Below, piece by piece: positions 61,121 to 64,000 of a stretch of DNA of 64,000 bases. Position 1 is the stretch's first letter. Each line of letters begins with the position of its first letter. The stretch spans positions 372,001-436,000 of the forward strand of contig JAANDG010000038.1 of assembly GCA_036852015.1 (NCBI GenBank), given 5' to 3'. The stretch comes from Pelodera strongyloides (taxonomy: Eukaryota; Nematoda; Chromadorea; Rhabditida; Rhabditidae). The position numbers and the translations under genes are program-made. Below the pieces are notes generated by a model. The model did no database searches and was not told where the DNA came from. It saw only the letters and a list, made by a program, of their open reading frames with translations.

Positions 61121-62619
61121 ATTCTAAACCAACCTCTATTGGTATCATGGGGATCGGCTGGTGTATCCGTCCACTTGTGGTGACAACGATGATCCCTAGC
61201 CCATTCAATTACCGAATTCTGAAATTTAGTTTTTATAACTCAAAGTGAAACTTTCGCCATCGGTATGGCGTGTAAAAAAAGGAGCTGCGCCCAAAAGTGC
61301 ATGCACCCTGACAAGTTTGCCTCTGTCAGCCTCAGTTTTACGGCCACCATAATTCTTTATATTGAATGATTAAAGATTAATTAGATACCTGTGTGGAAAC
61401 AGTTTGGAAGATGACCATAATTACACGAAGTGGCCATTTGGCCTTATAAGCCCGGTGGGACCATAGACGGTGGGCACCAACACCCACACCAAGAATGGAA
61501 ATTGCGAACAGAACGAATGCTGAAAGATAATATGATAATCTTGACAAAACATATGCGACATTTCATGTTCGTAATGTTTCATGTCATGTTATTAGTGTGA
61601 AAATAGCATACATAGAGAACACATATGGCGGGATCATAAAGTATGGCAATTACCCAATTTTGAGGTTATTACGTTCTGACAACGATCTAGTGCGATCCTG
61701 ATGCATACTGTCCATCAGATACTCTCTACAGTACACGGGTTAGGCTATTACCAATTGTAATTCCATAATTACGAGTACAGTAAGTAAATAACTAGTCACT
61801 AGGACATATGCAATTAGATAATTACAACTATAGTAAGAAAACAATTACTCACCAGTCAGAAGAGTGGCCCATTGGGCATCAAAAATTGCGTGTTTCAACC
61901 CGACGAGTGCAATTAGATGTAGGACAGCCATGTTGTACACACTTCGCCATACAATTCGGGGCTTGAACTTCATCTAAAGAGTTAGCCATATAAGGTATGT
62001 CATCATCTGAAGATCTGAAGAATAAGGTACGTTCTTAAAACGGAACCTAACCCAAACTAATAATGATCAGTTTATTCTTCATGCAGCTTGGGAAACTTTT
62101 CCCGAAAAACTCTCATCATAAATTTCTAATAAGTAATAGTAAGTGGGTAGGCTGATTTTCCAAGTCTAATTGTAGGATGGTACGTATGTTACCAGAATAG
62201 CATAAACGATAACTAAAGTATTTCGTTATTAAAAAGTAAAGTAAGAAAGCAATTTGCAATACCTTTTTGGCCACCTCGGCCACATTCGGCTTACAGTAGG
62301 CTTAGACCCGCTTAGGCATTATGCTCGACGTATATGCGTCGAAGGTTGCATCGCGGGTTACCTACACGCCTAGTTCTGCCCTTGTTAGAACTTAGACGTG
62401 AGGTTTCATAATTTACTCTACCTCTTGGCCGCCTAGACCACATTAGACTTAGGTTAGGCCTAGGCTTAGGCCTCAGAAGTAAGAGCCTATTAGCAGGAAT
62501 TTCATAAATTGTTCTACCTTTTTAGCCGCTTCGACCACATTATTCAGATCCTTGGGGTCTACAGCCAGATATTGCTTGGATGCGGGCACCTTACGGCTCA
62601 ACGAAACGGGAGCCACCAT
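58907..62619 (-). CDS. Delta-9 acyl-CoA (stearoyl-CoA type) desaturase, FAT-5/6/7 family
   Basis: ER membrane di-iron enzyme that puts a cis double bond at C9 of saturated fatty acyl-CoA (making oleate or palmitoleate), with cytochrome b5 as electron donor. Nine exons: 62518-62619, 61853-61973, 61389-61519, 61134-61218, 60854-60974, 60306-60443, 59897-60029, 59317-59394, 58907-59011. Total 1014 nt = 337 aa, matching worm FAT-5/6/7. All three histidine boxes are intact: HRLWSH (91-96), HRCHH (128-132) and HNFHH (269-273), the last inside EGGHNFHHSFPQDYRTSEY. WTDTPADPHDTNRGFF is typical of delta-9 enzymes. Hydrophobic spans lie on either side of box 1 and at about 187-232. ATG at 62619 was chosen; a splice acceptor (TTTATTAAAG) lies 16 bp upstream, suggesting trans-splicing. 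Which FAT paralogue it corresponds to is not resolved. Confidence 0.95.
59219..59285. repeat. GA-rich simple repeat in a desaturase intron
   Basis: Imperfect GA run between exons 58907-59011 and 59317-59394. Confidence 0.8.
59690..59860. repeat. CpG-rich segment in a desaturase intron
   Basis: Dense CGCG and GCGC content (CGCGCTTTTGCGAAAGCGCG hairpin, CCCGCGTACGCGGATGGG) in an otherwise AT-rich intron. Similar blocks occur at about 3540-3760, 4630-4745, 5685-5830, 8915-9125, 38435-38620, 39100-39620, 42170-42235, 46150-46205 and 49440-49570. Confidence 0.65.
61057..61117. repeat. Pure GA dinucleotide microsatellite
   Basis: About 30 uninterrupted AG units in the desaturase intron between exons 60854-60974 and 61134-61218, ending 17 bp from the latter exon's donor. 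Likely polymorphic in length. Confidence 0.95.
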
Positions 62620-63328
62620 AGTGAGACGTAGAACCTTTAATAAAAATAAACTTGGGAAAAATTAAAACTAAAAGAACTATATACAAAAGAGAACGTGGGA
62701 AGAATGATGTTAGCAATTACAAACGAAAATCGCTTTACATAAATTTCTTCAGCTCTAAAAATGATCACATATTGCCAAGCTCATCTATGTACATGCTTCC
62801 ATGATTTATACGCTTTAGTCCAGTAGGCCACCGTTGGAATAAGATTTGCTAAAGGTACCTGACTTATAAGAGAGTAATATTGTTCCCTATAAAGGCAAAC
62901 TGGAAGCAAAACATGATGCAAAAACCTCACACCACCTTTACACTAGACCTACAGTAATCAAATTCCGTATCGGCTGTTTTCCAACCTCAAGAATTCTCTT
63001 TTTATATGAAATCGCACGTGTGGAATTTGCACAAGCGATAAGAATACACTGTGTAGGCTCTGGCCATTCCGAAGGGGGGATTGTTGCGAAAAATGATAAC
63101 CCGATCACTAGGCTACATTATGTGCCATGGGGAAAGATTATGTTCATTTAGTGGAATAAGAAGAAACACGAAGTCCGAAGTACAATGTGCAGCTGGACAC
63201 GATGATACGGTACCTACTCCTCTCTCTGCTCTCCCTAAGGATTTCGATATCTATTACTTCCTCTCTCTCTATTTGCTTCTTCTCCCTCATCCTTTTTCTA
63301 TATTTAATATCCTCCACTCCTGAACCCC

Positions 63329-63363
<35 letters not shown>

Positions 63364-64000
63364 TTCCTCTAGATAAACTGGTAATAATAAATTATCACGA
63401 CACAAACAAAATCCCAACATGCAAGCAAAGAGTTGGATAAACAACCTTTTATTTTTTTGTTGCTGAAATCCACATGATTTTCATGCATAAGGCCGAGGGT
63501 CACCTACAGGGTCGAGGGTCAATATCTCCCACAAATTTGCAAGGTCTTATCTTTGTAAACAAACACAAAACACGATTATCGTTGTTGATAATACTGTATT
63601 TGTGCGGCGTTCTTTCTCTAGATTTGAAGTAGATCGTTTTGCGGGGAACCGAGCGCTACCTCAATGCCTCGATGCCAAGATTATCTCAGAAACACCACTG
63701 AGCCACTGAGGAAAAACAGGAAAGTCTGACCGGGTGCGGCACCCCACCTATATGGCACTGAAGAGGAGATCGGTACCAAGTACGTACCAACCTGGCATCT
63801 GTACGGCTCATTTGGAACTATCAATCTGCCTACGCACCTTACTTTATTTGATGCGGCGTCCCGATCTAAACTGGTGCGGCTCCGATGCGAGGTTACGGAT
63901 TGTCATAAGACACTTTGATCAGCGTAAACCTCAATGTCTAACCAAGCTTACCTTACAATTTGAAGATCAACGAAGAACTTTGTACAGCGGAATCGGCTAC
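62620..64000. other. Upstream flank of the desaturase gene to the window edge
   Basis: Contains the presumed desaturase promoter, a CT-rich region (about 63215-63275) and a CT microsatellite (63331-63361). Several short ORFs exist but none resembles a protein family. The last 400 bp (63600-64000) has higher GC and may be the start of another feature that I cannot identify. Confidence 0.5.

Noticed and set aside
1..64000. CRISPR arrays, bacterial operons, phage or plasmid features
   Set aside because: The tandem repeats are few, short and without unique equal-length spacers; all genes are spliced nematode genes.

Overview
The window is nuclear DNA from a nematode, most likely Caenorhabditis or a close rhabditid. 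The evidence is intron-rich genes with TTTCAG-type 3' splice sites, start codons sitting a few bases after a splice acceptor (a trans-splicing signature), AT-rich introns packed with short inverted-repeat transposons, and best-fit protein families known from worms. There are no bacterial, plasmid, phage or CRISPR features. Genes were assembled by hand from conserved protein sequence, splice signals and phase. For five genes (second glucosylceramidase, vps-11, EDEM, ADP/ATP carrier, desaturase) the exons join into one uninterrupted frame of family-typical length.

Layout. (1) 1-1561, minus: N-terminal part of a glucosylceramidase (GBA, GH30) that continues beyond the left edge. (2) 3770-9641, minus: a complete second GBA paralogue, 509 aa, in tandem. 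(3) 12008-23772, minus: vps-11, 32 exons, 974 aa, the HOPS/CORVET core subunit, with a RING finger and a tail holding five NPF motifs. (4) 24583-31608, minus: EDEM1-type GH47 ER mannosidase-like protein, 623 aa, with one apparent GC-AG intron. (5) 33454-37630, minus: ADP/ATP carrier, 303 aa. (6) about 40559-44086, minus: LHFPL-type four-span membrane protein, C-terminus unresolved. (7) 47357-57969, plus: two-pore-domain (K2P/TWK) potassium channel, the only plus-strand gene, partly resolved. (8) 58907-62619, minus: delta-9 acyl-CoA desaturase, 337 aa.

The genes are ordinary housekeeping and membrane genes, not an obvious functional cluster. Lysosomal delivery (vps-11) and lysosomal glycolipid breakdown (GBA) are functionally linked in general, but spacings of 0.8-2.4 kb do not argue for a classical operon.

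The rest is dominated by non-autonomous inverted-repeat elements. One family, ending in AAAGCGAAATACCGG, has eight copies between 40.3 and 56.3 kb. Related TTAAAGCG-ended families lie across the window. One element with GTACCTACTTTGG ends abuts a 5' splice site of the ADP/ATP carrier gene. I found no new enzymatic or defence system. The items most worth checking are the NPF-rich VPS-11 tail, the transposon at the splice donor, the GC-AG intron, and the repeat families.
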